Below are positions 21,515 to 34,490 of a stretch of DNA of 64,000 nt, one piece after another. The position numbers and the translations under genes were made by a program. Source of the DNA: Favolaschia claudopus (taxonomy: Eukaryota; Basidiomycota; Agaricomycetes; Agaricales; Mycenaceae); NCBI GenBank assembly GCA_037176885.1, contig JAWWNJ010000005.1, positions 1,426,001 through 1,490,000 on the forward strand, given 5' to 3'. Below the pieces are notes generated by a model, which was not told where the DNA came from, searched no databases, and was given only the letters and a program-made list of their open reading frames with translations. The stretch's first letter is position 1. Each line of letters starts with the position of its first letter.

Positions 21515-22213
21515 AGAATGATCACCTCATCATTAGTACTCTGGCTGGTTTGCTTGACCCAAGTTTAACTTGAACAGCGGCTCAATTCAACCCTGAGCAG
21601 CTCGTTTTTGCGACTGACTCGCAGGGTCTTCATTTGTCGACGACATACATCAACTTCATTCGAGTACCTTACAAACCATATGTTGGGCGTCGTGTGAAAC
21701 AAGTCAAAAACGATTAGTGTGCGGTTAGCTTCCGCGATTGAGTCCCATTGTTCATGTTCTCGAAGGTAATAGGATCAATGTATTGTCAAGGTTGAAATTA
21801 CGCCCCGTGCTAGCATTGGAGTGGAAAGTTGAGTCACGGACCTACAATGTGGCTGATTCGACGCGAGAGTAGACTTTTTTTGAGACTGAACATCGAGAAG
21901 TTTCATGTCTACGATATTTTGCACGACTTTGGAATTATGGCAAACTTCCGCATTCGTTCAGTCAGGTGCTCAAGTAGTTAATAGTGCAGGATATCCGTAG
22001 CATACAAGTGACCCCTGTATGTACATAGTACGGGCCCCGGCTGTTCGCTTTGGGACCTCGCCGGTAATCCTTCCTTCCTTCTTTACAACATTATCTCACT
22101 GCGAGTGACAGGTTAGTCAAATATATTATACAAAACCCGACCCACCTCACCGGATACCTATCCGCTGAACGAATATAAACAGGACACCGTATGAGAGTTC
22201 CCATCCATCCAAC

Positions 22214-23632
22214 ATGACCATCAACACAACGCACCTCGGAGGAACGGCGTCGGATATCGTTGTTGGTCGGATTTCTGTACGTGCCTTTTTCACTCCAGAC
22301 TTTCAATCCCGACTCAACTCGACGTAGCATGGATTAATGCACGTACTTACCTCCAATCGAAAAACCTAACATCGAATGCCCCTCACAGGAGGATGTCCGA
22401 GTCCGATGACGAAGTTTCCTTTGCCTCCATCAAAGCCGGCGTTGACCGTCTCCCGCCGGGTGCAAAGATGATTTTAAACAGCGGTCAGTATTATCTGTCT
22501 ATTCTTACCTGCCATTGACAGCCCGCAGCCGACTTTTACTCCAGCACTCGCTGCCCAAAACTTGGAAATGCTAGGTCGATTTTTCGCTAGGTATCCCGAA
22601 TACGCAGAGAAGACGTTCCTCGCCGCTCGCGGTGAAGGGCGCTTTCCTGGCGAGCACGATCATGGAGCCCGATTGCTCGTGAGTGCATTCTTCACGAATT
22701 TGAACGTTACTAAGCGTTGTCTATCAGAATGGAAGGCATGAGAAGAAGTATCGACACCATCGAACACGCTTTGGGACCTCACAAAAAGATGGATGCCTTC
22801 CAACCAGCGCGAATTGATCCCAAAGTGTCGATTGAGAAGATGATGGCGAATCTTGTTGTGTTGTTGAAGGAGGGTCATTTTTCGCATATTGGATTATCAG
22901 AATGCGGTGCGGATACGCTAAGGCGTGCGCATGCGGTGAGGAATTAAGACATAGCCAAAATCAAGTTTGACGACGACGCTTTAGATTCACCCTATCACAG
23001 TTGCAGAGATTGAGGTCAGCTTGACCTCGTATGAAACGGAGACAAAGAGAGTTATAGAAACCGCTCGAGAACTCGGCATTTCCGTGCTTGCATATTCGTG
23101 GGTTCAGAAATTGTTCCATACATACACAGAGCTGATTCAAGATTCACAGTCCTGTGGCCCACGGTTTGCTAAGTGGAACTATTAAAAGCATCGCAGACGT
23201 GCCAGGTGTGTCCGTCAGACCTCTGGAGTGTTCGAGCGGCGCTGATATGGGAACAGAGAATGATTTCCGCCGTCGCCTCGACCGCTTCCAAGCTGGCAAC
23301 ATTGAACACAACCTGGACATCGTGTCTATCCTTCCGAAGATCGCGGCCGAAAACGGTGTAACGCAAGCTCAGATTGCAATTGCTTGGGTAGCGTCCTTGG
23401 GCCCGCATGTTATCCCACTGCCCGGAAGCTCGTGAGTCCGTTTATTTCTGATGAACTCCAAGTCATCATTTGCGCACACAGTGTTGTCGAACGAACCCTG
23501 GAAAACTGCGCAGCCGGGGATATCGAGCTGTCTGCAGAAGAGATAAAAGTCTTGAATGCAATCGCAGAGGGAGGGGAGGTGAAGGGAGCCAGATATTTCG
23601 GTGGCAACGAAGAAGCGTATTTCTGGGGATGA
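22214..23632 (+). pseudogene. aldo-keto reductase (AKR13/pyridoxal reductase-like) with several frame breaks
   Basis: Family landmarks appear in order: THLGGTASDIVVGRIS-HGLM, SFASIKAGVDRLPPGAKMILNSG, DFY, TPALAAQNLEMLGRFFARYPEYAEKTFL, VKGAFLAST..EPDCSMEGMRRSID, FQPARIDPKVSIE, HIGLSE, IHPITVAEIEVS, SPVAHGLLSGTIK, FRRRLDRFQAGN, AQIAIAWV, VIPLPGS and RYFGGNEEAYFWG. Splice sites for at least five introns are intact (for example the one before IHPITVAEIE). But joining the pieces needs frame changes after HGLMH, between DFY and TPAL, and between TFLA and VKGAF. Three one- or two-base shifts in 350 bp make a pseudogene the best reading, unless the sequence is poor here. Confidence 0.8.
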
Positions 23633-24746
23633 CGTTGAAGCAAAGTGGATCGTAGTATGTTTGAGACCGGTTCGTATTTGGAGCTCCGCGCGCTGGGAGA
23701 ATGTCCATTCAAGGGAAGAACTTCGACAACCGACCGAGATGGACAAGAGCTAGAAGAGAACAAACAATAAGACCGTGCCGTGAATAATGCCGTTGATTTC
23801 ATCGATGCGGCAAATACATGCCGATTGTTGGCAAGCCATCACCATCATTTTCCCCCATCTCTGGTTTCGCTTTTGTTCTGACTCCTCGCGCGCCGTCTTC
23901 AACCCTCTGCTTATGAATTGTCGGGTCCCTCCCTCCAAAGACACCCACCCCCTTCTCAGCTAATGGGACGCACTGGCATCGCGCACTCTCAAGAACTTTT
24001 TATCCGGCTGGCACGCCCACTCTCGCAGACTTTGGAAGTGCACTCGATGACGCTGCAGCGTATACGGCAAGACGGAAGAGAAGGAGAATCACATGCAGAT
24101 TTAACACTGACTCAGGCCCTTCTCGGCAGCGACCCTCAGATTCTTGGACTCAGAAGCCAAATACTTATACTTGTGCTCTAGGCTGGGGGAAAGAAGACTT
24201 GTTCGATGGTGAAAGCAAGATATACCCTTGCAATCGACTAAGGGTCAGGCCAGCCGAGTACATTCCCCTCAACCTACATACGAGTCTGCAAAGCAGCAAA
24301 ACTAAAAGATCACGGAAAGGCTCCGTGATGTCTCAACCAAAGAAGAGGAATTCGCGTGCCGACGCGAGTCAGAACCTGTCAGAACGGTGTAGGAACACCG
24401 AAGCAAAGCGACGCCGCCCTTTCTGTCGAGGCCCGCGAATACTATTCTTCTGAGAGCGGCACTCGAGTACGCATTCTGGTCATTGTCCCGCCCATATCAA
24501 CATCACTGGCAGCCGCCTGGTATACCTTGGCGAACCATTATCTTCTATTCGACGACCTTGGCATGTTCAACCTGGGAGCGTGGTTAGCGAAATTTTCTCA
24601 CCATTCGATATCCCGACGCTTCTCAATGACTCGAACAGAAAATGCTCACAAAGCACTTGGTAAGCCGCAGTCAGCACGGTCACGTTGAAGCTTCACGCGT
24701 TGAAATTACTGCATGATTGCCGCGTCCACGCAAACTTCTGTGTTGG
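23633..24746. other. intergenic region
   Basis: Between the AKR pseudogene and the NmrA-like gene. No gene recognised. Confidence 0.4.
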
Positions 24747-24756
24747 TATAAAAAAA
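24747..24756 (+). promoter_or_regulatory. TATA box of the NmrA-like gene
   Basis: TATAAAAAAA lies about 75 bp before the ATG at 24824, a usual distance for fungal promoters. Confidence 0.5.
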
Positions 24757-24823
24757 CCTTGCTTCGCGTTGGGACTAGCATTACTTCAACTCCCTTGGAC
24801 TGTCTACTCTCATTCTCATTCGC

Positions 24824-25854
24824 ATGGCTCCTTCAGTTCTCTTCGTCGGTGGAAACGGTCTCGTTGGCCGTCCCCTCGTCCAAACCTTTCTCGCGAACAA
24901 AAATCGATTCGACCGCTTCGCTGTGCTTACTGCCCCTGAGAAGGTCGAGCGTTTTGCCGATGTGAAGGCGCAAGGGGCGGAGATCGTCGTAGGCTCTGCG
25001 CTCGAGGCAAGCTCTTACAAGGGTAAGTAGATCATATCTCTATTTTGCTCGAAGCTCATCTCTCAACATCCAACTCACAGGCTTCGACACCGTCATCTGC
25101 ATCCTCGGCAACCTCGCCATGAAACTCCAACCCGGCATCATCAACGCCGCTATCGCAGGGGGCGTCCGCCACTTCTACCCCTCCGAGCTCGGTGCGGATT
25201 TCACCATCGAAGATCACCCCCGCATCCGATTCTTCCGTGACAAGATTATCACACGGGAGCACTTGCGGCTGCGGGCGAAGGAGGTTCCGGGTTTCAAGTA
25301 TACGCTGGTGGTGACGGGGGCCTTTGCTGAGTTCGCTGCTTCGCCGTTTACGGGGGTTGATACGCAGAAGCATGTGGCGAGGACGTATGGGAGGAGCGAT
25401 GCAAAGATCACGGTTACGAGCATGCCTGAGTGAGTCTTTGTTCTTTCCTCTTCAAAGGGTTACCTCCTTCACCCCGAAATGAATCTGACTTTGACTTGTT
25501 GACAGCATCCTCCGGTTCATCGTCGAATCCGTCTTGATTCCCCTCGAAGCCGGCACATTCGAGCGCGAGCTCCGCATATGTGGAGGGAACCTCACATTCG
25601 GGGAGGTCATCCAATTCGTTGAGGAGGCACAGGGCGTGAAATACGACGTTCAGTTTCTCGACCCGAAGGAGATGGCGGTGAAGGAGGAGGAGGCAAGGAA
25701 GGCGGGGGAGTCGGAGGCGGAAATCATGTATTCGGGGGTGACGCTGTTTGCTTCTGGAAAGGCGTTCATCCCGGGGCCGTATGCGAATGGTTTGGTCGAT
25801 TTTGAGTTTGAGAAGCCGAGGGAGGCGTTCAAGAGGCTGTTTGGGTCGAAGTGA
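24824..25854 (+). CDS. NmrA-like / isoflavone-reductase-like NAD(P)-binding protein
   Basis: Three exons: 24824-25022, 25081-25429 and 25506-25854, all junctions in frame, 298 residues. The N-terminus SVLFVGGNGLVGRPLV is the glycine-rich Rossmann turn (GGxGxxG). VICILGNLAM...AGGVRHFYPSELGADF is the usual strand and active-site region of the isoflavone-reductase/NmrA group, where a Lys is normally part of RDK; here IRFFRDKIITRE is present. The C-terminal half has the expected substrate lid. The protein likely binds NADP(H), either as a reductase of a small phenolic-type compound or as a redox sensor. The substrate cannot be told. A related but distant gene lies at 52910-54231. Confidence 0.88.
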
Positions 25855-28800
25855 ATAGTAGAGCAGCCAGACTAAACCTTTCTGGGGAGAAGGGTGTTGT
25901 TTTGCCAGCTGTTGACTCGCGTTTTCTGAAAGATCTTCGAATAGTTACCATGCGAACACTATACTGTTGTTCTAAATTTTGCTTCCTTGTGACTACTACT
26001 AGGTTCCAGGGAGCTATCAAATATCCACAAATGAAGTTGAACCACCCAACGATTCACCAGTTTAGCTTGAAGAAGTCGGCACTCACAAGACTTCAAACCA
26101 TACTTCAACAACGTTCCAAAGAAGCTGGTGTCCAATTGACACTGAATATTGCCGCTCCTCTCTACCGTCCACTATAGTGTAAGAATTTGATCACCGTAAG
26201 TACGAAATACCTGCAGGAAAATTATAGCAGAGAAGAGGAACAGAGACTCTTCAACCTTGAAGTTCAACGCCGCCTGAGACCGTGACTGAGATTGTGAAAC
26301 AGTGGAAAATGCTACCAAAATAGAGGTATCCAAGCGCCCGAAACACATACCCGGAAAGATGTCAAAGAATGGAATGATTTATTTGCTATCTTCGGCAGAA
26401 ATTCCACTTCAGCATGAACGTTGAGAAAGAAAAATGGACTCGGCAGTTGCTCGGCAGAGATAATGTGATGCGATCATTGATGGTCTCAGCTTCTTTCGAA
26501 CCGTCATGACCACCCTGCATCGGGATTTTTCCATATGGCTGCGATATATTCACGCCTCAGGCTGTCGACATTTGCAGTGGCCGCGACCGAGCCATGAACA
26601 TCCTGAAAGACGACGGTTCAACAATGGTTACGTTCCCCACTACACATAAGTTGTAGTAAAGTGTAACTATTCGCATTGCTCCCTCTCACCGGGCCTGGCT
26701 GAGGCAACCCAATTCTAGGTTCTGATTTTGAGTTTAATCCAGGAGGCAGCTATCGGTGCCTGGTCAAGTCTCAACTATATCTTGTCTTTCCCTCCGTCGA
26801 GGTTGGAATTTCTCATTGCTCAAGTCGTCTGCTCCAATTTGAAAGTCAGTCCGGGGTGAGCGTACTCTGGGCAACCGTTTTGCTTCAGTAAAGCTCTCGA
26901 CCTCATACCAGACTTGAACCGCAACCGGCGCGCCGCCGCACCGTTTACGCTCCAGGTTTTTTTTCTCTCTTCGACAGTACTTGCACACGTTTGGGCGGGA
27001 TATCTCTCTCGGGGCTCCGCAACCAGCGGTCCATGTCATCGTAACAGCGATCTTGCTAGCTCCAAGTTACGGTATTAATTCCAGTACTCCAAGTCAACTT
27101 CGTATCTGACCGTGACTCAGACACCTTCCGACGCCCACAGTGAAAGCGCACTCAGTTTTCGACTACCATAATTGATAGTATTATTTCTCCTTCTTCGTCG
27201 TACCAACTCCAAGGTGCATACACGGCTAGTCACCCTCGTCGTTTTCCACATGATTTATGGTGACCCCAAGTCAAGTCTTTCCAGAGTTCGCTCAGGATAT
27301 TCTAGGCTACTCCCACCGGGCGTTTCCATTCTCCATGTACAAGATCAATTTACCTGCAAGCCACAGGGCCGCACGGCAACGTTTTCTTGGCTTCCCCTTC
27401 ACTCCGTTTTCAACGCTGCCCGATTGCGATTTTTTAAACGACATCGCGCACGGCCTCAATCAAAGTTTGTGCCACTACTACCGAGTGCCCAGATTCATCC
27501 ATCTACGATTCATCTGGATTCAAAGCCCATATGGACATCGAGGAAAACTTCTAATTGACAATTTGCGGGCGGTACCAATATGCTTTGGCTGACATTGACA
27601 CTTTCAATCAACCCGCACCCATTGTGATCCCTGTCGCACTTTGATCTTTGTCTCATCTTGTGCTGGCTGCCCTTTGCTGCCTTGTTTTGTCAACGCCTGA
27701 TACCCAACATTGACAGGTAACGCCATGCAATTTCAAACTCAAACGCAAAAACCCGGCTGACTGATGCTTTAACTCATTGACAGTCAACATTGTGCAAGGA
27801 TCAGTCCTACGCAAACCGGCAGATAGAATTCCAACATTTGTTGCGGTAGGACTGGATCTGCACCATCGGATAATTACTTGATACCCTCGGCCTTCCGCTC
27901 CCTCCCGTATTCAAACCAAGATACCTTACTCGACAGACAGTTATATTTCTGTCTATCTATCTGACTTGACGCCGCAGGATCCACCCGCCAATATGACAGC
28001 CGGATCGAAAAAGAAATCTCAAACCCGACTCTAGTCCGTAACTTTTGCTCTGTTCCTACCTGCTCTGAATCCCAATTGGCGAAACATCACTCGTCCCGGT
28101 CTTTGCTCGGTCTCCAACTTCAACCCCAGCACCGTATTCGTATCGTTATTCTCGCGCTGCATACGCAACATACACAGCTCACTGGCATCCACCATCAGCG
28201 GATTTAAGATCCCATCCCATCGCAGCCTTTGTCTATCCCGCCTACGTATCCTGTGCATCTTATCATCTCTAACATCTCAATGACGCTAACTTCCGAACCC
28301 TTCTAGCCTATTTCAAATTCTATTCCCGGCGCACACTGCTGGCATTCCCAAACAAGGAACTTACTTCCCTGGCCACGACATACAACTGCCAGTGCTTCCC
28401 TCGGCGGCGAGACCCTCCTACCACCGAATCGACTTCCCGAATCCGGCACTTCTCGAAGGCATGGGTCCGACACGGACATGTACATACTTCCCTCGACAGC
28501 TCAAGTCAATCATTCTGCCAGTGCCAATTTGAGGTGAAGGGTGTGTGTAGAAGGTAAGTTTGTGCGTGGGTGTGAGAGAATATCCATACTCAGTACTGCG
28601 TGCGTATCGTGTGTGTCTACTGATATGTCTGTCTGAATCACCATCTTTAGTGCCGAGTGCTCAACGGCTCGGATATTCCCCGCCCGAGCTGAATGCTATT
28701 ACTATCCTGGAATCCCGGGTCGGACCCACGGTATGGGATCGATAAATCAGTTTTTTCAACAACCTTCATCTCTACCTCAGGTTGATGCTCACTTCGGCAA

Positions 28801-30842
28801 AATCCGCCCCGAGACTTGCGGCACCGAAGAATTCGAACTTGGAAGATCGAAGAGAAAATTGCATCCGCGCGCAGCGCATTGACCGACGCCTGACCGGATA
28901 CACCCGACGTCAAGGATGCAATTATTTTCGCCGTCGTATGCATTGCATTGAACAATACAAGAACAATATGCAAGTGACCTGGAAGCCCGCGGAACACTCA
29001 GTTGTTCGCGAACCCCATATACGCATTTTTCTTCTGAAAATCATCTCTGGCTTCTCTTCGCCGACAGACGGGGGCGCTCACACGCGCGGTCGCTGTGTAT
29101 AGTTAAATTCTCTCCTCGTCAACGTTAACGTTTAATGCCAGCGAGTAACCGCAGACAATATTTTTTGATGAAGGAATAAAGAACCATCATAGGTTCTCTA
29201 GCAGATCCGATCTCTCTGAGGCTCAGAATACCGGAGAATTCGAGGTAAGCCTTCCATTTCAAGCAGCCTTCCAACCTAGACCTCAGTCTTCCCATAACTG
29301 CTTTCAATATTCATCAAGCGGCCGCGGTCTGGGTTCCTTACAACTTGCGGAGTCCCAATCCTACGAGGTACGAGCTAGAAACAATAAAGCGTCTGTCTAG
29401 AGAGACTATCCCAATTCAACATCATCTGCAGACTCTGCGCTGCTCAAGGGTTCAGACTTTGGGCCGGAAACAGGCTTGCTTTCGCACTCGGGGCCTCGAG
29501 CCGTTCGAGTCCTATTTCGCGTTCGATTCTTATGGTTCAATCACAACTGGATTCCAGGCCGCAGTCTTACCCCCGGCTCGACAAGATGAATTTCAACCTT
29601 TGCCTCCAAACACTCCTGCCCCGCGTCGACCTTTCGCCGAAGCTTCGAAAATCCCCAAAACCTGATCAGGTTGGACTTTACGCGCGTCCAACTCGATTCC
29701 TCCGCGTCCGCACTATCAATTATAAATCGATTTCGAACCATCATTGTTCTCCTTCCCTACTCTTCCTTGTTGGCTGACAAACTGCTTCTTGAACGACAAA
29801 AGTGAGTTTATTTAATGCTGACTCGACCTGCCGATCTGTTCAATACTCATATAAAATTCATCTCTCTTGTTTTTACCGCAGAGTCGCTCGCGTTGTTTAT
29901 TTCAAAACACGCTGTAACTCACCACAACGCTTCTCATCTCAACGGCCGGCAATGTTCACAACTTCAAGCTTGCCAGTGGCAATCATAATGTACTCGATTC
30001 GAACGTAGAAACGCGTTTCAACTTTCTGAATTTTATTATACTTTTTCGAGTCTCGACTTGCAATCGAACAAGATCAACAGCTGATCAAAGTTCCTCCCAG
30101 TCGTTGGCTCCCTTATACTGCACCGGGACAATTCCAGCTCTCGACATCGCGCCGCCGCGCGTGTCCGAGAGGCCACTTAGCCCCACTATCAGATTACTGT
30201 AAACCAATGTCTCGTCGGTTCATCCAACACGACGCCGAACAATCTCAACCTCTTTATTCTTTCCCAAACTTACATAATATTAAGCACCCATTCAGAATCA
30301 TTGAACTCAAACCCAACACCCATCGACGCCAACCCACCTGAATCAAGTGAATCGCAACCTCCAATTCGTGACCGAATTATTCTCTCATCTCCGTCTCCCT
30401 CTCTTGTGAAATTTGCCTTCGAAACAAAATGATTCAAGTACTTCCAGCCCACTTAATAGTAAGATTGAGATTCGAGCTCCCAGACTCCCATTGTCACCGC
30501 TGCCCATTTCCTTTGGTCTCTCTAGACAGACGCTTCAATTCTTTTTAGCTCACAATTGCAAGTTCGCTGAATTAAACGTAGTCTTCCTCTCCTTCTCGCC
30601 CCGTCTCGTCTTGTCGATGTATAACCAACCCGCCCTAGAAAAGGATCCGGATCCGTAGGAAAAGAGATCAAGGAAGATGTCCAATTTTTTTCATTCACAA
30701 TCTCCCTCCCACTCGATCTTCCTCCTCCTGTACTCATTTGGTATCGTATATACATCATTAAGCAACACCTACCTACTACAAAATACCATCGTCGTATGTG
30801 TATGTACACTTCCGCACCTAGCGCAGTGCTCAAAAAAACTAC
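25855..30842. other. 5-kb region without a recognisable gene
   Basis: AT-richer than the coding parts. Open frames are short and overlap on both strands. A minus-strand frame at 26764-27039 has several Cys but no known spacing. I find no transposon ends or protein remnants. Confidence 0.4.
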
Positions 30843-31687
30843 ATGAAGCGTTTCAAGGACAAGCAAGACACCAGTGTCGACGCGCCTCCTCCCCCTCCTC
30901 CTATTCCTACCCCCGCGTAGGTCGCACCATCCTCCCACTCCTCGACTCCGCAAATCAATCAAGTATTATCAGGACAAGCCTGCAGCCACAGCGATCCCCT
31001 ACACCAGCAAGCGGCCCTTCTCTCCTCTCTTCTCCTCGACCGGACGCTTATCAGCCGGTGGGAAGGGGCGTACCGCGTCAGCGTCCAGGTCGTCCGCCTC
31101 GTCGAAAAAAAGGTACGCCGCAAACACAGAACACAAAACTGGGTGGGCAGTGTGCGGCAAACAGATTATCACCGATGGCGGCGGGGGAGACGGCGCGATT
31201 GATCCACAAGCGTCTAGCTCAGGATATGTCGAAAGACGTCGAAGCCCAATCAGCTAACTGCTTGCGTGGGCGTCCATGGTCGTGCCTGACACTCGAATCC
31301 CGAGCAAAGCTAATGCCAGCGCAGCACGAGTCAGGACTAATCGTCTCGTTTCGTTTGAGGTGGGTCGGAGGAGGAGGGTCATCCAAAGAGCAGAGCCAAG
31401 AAACGACGCAGGAGGCTGCCATAGAGGCGGTCAATCGTTGGGCCACGTATGTAGGGAGTGAGGCCGGGGCGAGGCAGTCGTCGAGGAGTGAAGTGAGACA
31501 GACAGCGCCGGGGGATGGACGCGGCGAGTCTGACATCCAACACGCCGACGCGTCTGCATCGAAGGCGAATGTGAAAGCAGGGTCGGCGTCCGGGAACCTC
31601 GATTGCTCCAAGTATCAATTAAGAGTGAGCGGGAGGTCGAAGTCGGTCGGCGAAGGGAAGAGGAGGCGGGAGGTGCGCATGCGATAG
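30843..31687 (+). CDS. proline-rich, Arg/Lys-rich hypothetical protein
   Basis: Start chosen at ATG 30843 (MKRFKDKQDTSVDAPPPPPP) rather than at an upstream in-frame Met of another frame, because a clean phase-2 intron (30917-30972, GTAGGT...TATCAG) joins it to a long second exon (30973-31687). The product is about 262 residues. Early parts are Pro/Ser/Arg-rich (SLLSSPRPDAYQPVGRG, GRPPRRKK, a possible nuclear signal). Later parts contain EAAIEAVNRWATYVG, the only predicted helix. No family recognised. The downstream end of the gene could include further introns I cannot see. Confidence 0.45.
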
Positions 31688-32266
31688 TGCTCAAAGTAAG
31701 TAGCAGTAGCATCATCGGAGATGCAACTACCCTCTGCCTTCAGTGACGCAGCCAGACAGTCTTGCTTTCTTGTTTTCTTGGAGTACGGTGGTCATTGCGT
31801 CCTCGGCCTCGATGTCAATCTCAATGTCGATATTAATGGCGGCAAGCGGGAAGAAAGCTGCAGCCTGAGATCCGAGACCTCAAGGGCTCTGTCACCACCA
31901 CCGAGGTTTCTATCCCCGCATCTCGGCTAGGATAGCGCAGGACGGCAAGGGGATGGGACGGGGCGTAGGGCAGAGAACGGGGAATGTCTTGGTCGTGCGT
32001 GCGTCGACGTAGAGGCGGGGTGGAGGTGAGGCGGAGAGGAGAGGAGGCGGAGAGGAGGAGAATAAAGAGCGGGGACGGCGAGGATGTGAGTGCTGTAGTT
32101 TGACCGTTGAAAGCGTCGACGCGTCTACCAGCCGACCGTGTATGCTCCTCCTCCGCCTCCTCCCTCAGTATTCCTCCCTGTCCTCCTCTCAGAACCCCCT
32201 CGTCCTCCCACCTTCGCGTCATATCCCTCTCCTCGCCCCCGACCTCAACAACGCCGAACCAACAAC

Positions 32267-33403
32267 CTAATTCCTCACCACGACCCTCCGCGTATGTTTC
32301 CCCGCCCTCCTCCGCTCGTTGCCCCCATTGCCGTTCCCATTCCCGCCGCCAATTCCATTTCCGTTCCCGTTCATCGCCAGCCCACCTGTCTGCGGTCTCT
32401 CCTCGCCGTCGTCGCCGCGCACGGACATGTCCACATCGTGGTCGCGGTCCCGATCCGAGTCGGCGCTTCGCCGTCTCCTCGGAGGCAGCTCGTCGACCAT
32501 GTGCATCTCGCTGTCACGTTCAGAGAGACGGTCGACGTCCATGGAGGCGGAGCGGTGGTGGTGCGCGTGCTCGTGGTGCATCCGTGGCGTACTCTCCATC
32601 GGGTGCCTTGCGTGCGGTGGTGGCGGTAGCGAATGCGCGTGAGACGGGTGCGGAGACGGGTGGGCAGAGTGGGGATGGTGCGCGTGGGGATGTGGATGGG
32701 GCGGGAACGCAGAGGCAGGCACGAGCTGCGGCGTCGACGTGGATCCGCCCCTCGTATGCGAATGCGCGCGCGGCGGAGGTGCGGCACGCATGGGTGGCGG
32801 GTAAGGTGAGTTTGCCGCAGAGGAAGTCATTGGAGCCTGCGGATGCGAGGGTGCAGGCGGAGGCAGCGGCACGCCGCCCGTCACGGCCGCACTCGGCCAC
32901 CGTCTCTTCGAGCTCTCCCTCTCCCTATCTCGCAGATACCCCTCCCTTCCATTAACATCGAAATCAACGTCCACGCGCACCCTGACGATCTCCTTCCCGG
33001 CCTGTGCGAAGAACGCGCGTTCCTGGCGCGCGAAGTAGCCGGAGGTGGGGATGCGCGGGGCGTCGTAGGCGTAGGGCACAGACGAAGACGACGAAGAGGC
33101 CGCGGAAGAGGAGGAGGGGGCGGGGTAGGGCGCGGCGGGGGGGAAGAGGGCCATGAGGTCGTGGCCTGTGGGTGGGGCGGGGTAGTGCGGGGAGCGGGTG
33201 ACGGCGGTGGGGGCGGAGGGGCCGGGGGTGGGTGGGTCGAGGTCTGTTTTTGTTGTGGTGAGCAGTTTGGTTAGCTGAGAGACAAAGGGAGACATACCAC
33301 GAAGGGAGGTCGGGGACATTGGACGTCGAGAGCGAGTCGGAGGGTCGTCTATGGGACGCAGAGAATAGGGCGCGGGTGGAGGTGCAGCGGTGGTGGTTGC
33401 CAT
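32267..33403 (-). CDS. low-complexity His/Pro-rich hypothetical protein
   Basis: 378-codon frame from ATG 33403. A 54-bp GTATGT...ACAG stretch with a CTAACC branch site (about 33240-33293) is probably an intron. Removing it keeps frame and joins TSLRD to LDPPTPG. The most conserved-looking piece is SGYFARQERAFFAQAGKEIVRVRVDVDF. After it come a Pro-rich stretch, a His-Pro-rich stretch (HPHPHAHHPHSAHPS), a Met/Asp/Arg segment and a Gly-Asn repeat, ending in a basic tail. No family recognised; it may be a nuclear regulator, but that is only composition. Long frames on the + strand here are shadows. Confidence 0.5.
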   Translation of the reverse strand: MATTTAAPPPAPYSLRPIDDPPTRSRRPMSPTSLRGMSPFVSQLTKLLTTTKTDLDPPTPGPSAPTAVTRSPHYPAPPTGHDLMALFPPAAPYPAPSSSSAASSSSSSVPYAYDAPRIPTSGYFARQERAFFAQAGKEIVRVRVDVDFDVNGREGYLRDRERESSKRRWPSAAVTGGVPLPPPAPSHPQAPMTSSAANSPYPPPMRAAPPPRAHSHTRGGSTSTPQLVPASAFPPHPHPHAHHPHSAHPSPHPSHAHSLPPPPHARHPMESTPRMHHEHAHHHRSASMDVDRLSERDSEMHMVDELPPRRRRSADSDRDRDHDVDMSVRGDDGEERPQTGGLAMNGNGNGIGGGNGNGNGGNERRRAGKHTRRVVVRN

Positions 33404-34284
33404 TTGGTATAGACAGACGGGAAGAAGGAAGCGGAACGAGAATCGGAGTCGTCCCAGTTTTATTCACAACTTGAAAGGAAATCTCGATAACAAACCCAGA
33501 AACAACCGTCGATTCAGATCTCACCGCACAAAAAAGAAATAAAAGCAAGTGGCTGCAAATTACGCAATCCCCGATACAGCTTCACTTCTCACGTAAAACA
33601 CGTGTCGGCGGATGATCATTCCCACTCTAGATCGGATCTTGCCCATTTTGGGTTGGATTTTTTTCATGACAGTGACAGAAACGCTCACCGACGGGTGGTG
33701 GTCTAGACGCACAGCCGATGACGTGAGTTCAGAATTCTCACACCCCGCTCTCTTTCAAATTCTTTCTCGTCGGCGTCGGCGTCTTTACTTTACTGCTTTG
33801 ACTTGAACTTCTACGTGGCGTCGTCTTCCATTTGTCTACCCGCCACGCCCACGCACGCCGACGCGCAGCCGTACTCTATTGTCTTGTCTTTTCCTCTGTC
33901 TAGACTCTGCAGCGCCGGCCGCATCCGAGTCTGTTCCTGCCTCCCACTCATCCGTCCGACTCCCTGTCCCCGCCGTGTTCTTCTTCTTCCCTCCTTCGTT
34001 CAAGTTGCCCGTTCAGGAATCCGCGTTCATGCGTGACGCGCACTGTCATCCCTCGTCCCTGTCTCCCATCCATCTCTCAACCCAACCACTGGCAGGCGGA
34101 CTCTGTGTCCCTCGACATCGAATCCCACTGTCTGCGTCCGCCTTCAATTGTCCAACAAGTACACGCTCGTACCTTTTCTGTCACTCCTTCATTCCTTGAT
34201 ATGTACTTACATCACTCTCGAACCCTAACAGCCTCCGCCCCGACACACCGCCGTGATGATCTCTTCCACTCCTTCGACTTCCAC

Positions 34285-34490
34285 GGCGAATACTTACTGA
34301 CTTATGACGTCGACACAAATATCCGGAACTTGCTCATCACCTCTCCCGCCCTTGCTGTCTATGTGTCTGAAGCCGCATGATCCTCATATTCCTTCAAATT
34401 CCACGAATACTTATGACGACACAAACATCTGGAACCTAATCATGGCCTCCCTCCCGCCTCTGCTGTCTATCTTTCTGAGCGTCGAATCTC
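34285..34490. repeat. diverged tandem duplication, ~115-bp offset
   Basis: Copy 1 (about 34285-34370) and copy 2 (about 34401-34485) share CACGxxGAATACTTA, TTATGACG, GACACAAA(T/C)ATC(C/T)GGAAC and GCTGTCTAT. A second short repeat, ATCAAGTACCACGCCC, occurs at about 34522 and 34612. Confidence 0.6.

Larger units (their letters stand above)
18581..22213. other. repeat-rich, gene-free block
   Basis: Holds three kinds of tandem or near-tandem repeats (see separate entries) and two tRNA-Gly fragments. I see no protein gene. Much of 19.5-21.2 kb is purine-rich on the + strand. Confidence 0.5.

Noticed and set aside
26764..27039. Cys-rich minus-strand frame as a zinc-cluster protein
   Set aside because: Cys spacing does not fit a Zn2Cys6 or C2H2 pattern and there are no neighbouring exons.
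32107..32955. 282-codon + strand frame
   Set aside because: Antisense to the His/Pro-rich gene; Arg/Ser composition is that of a shadow.
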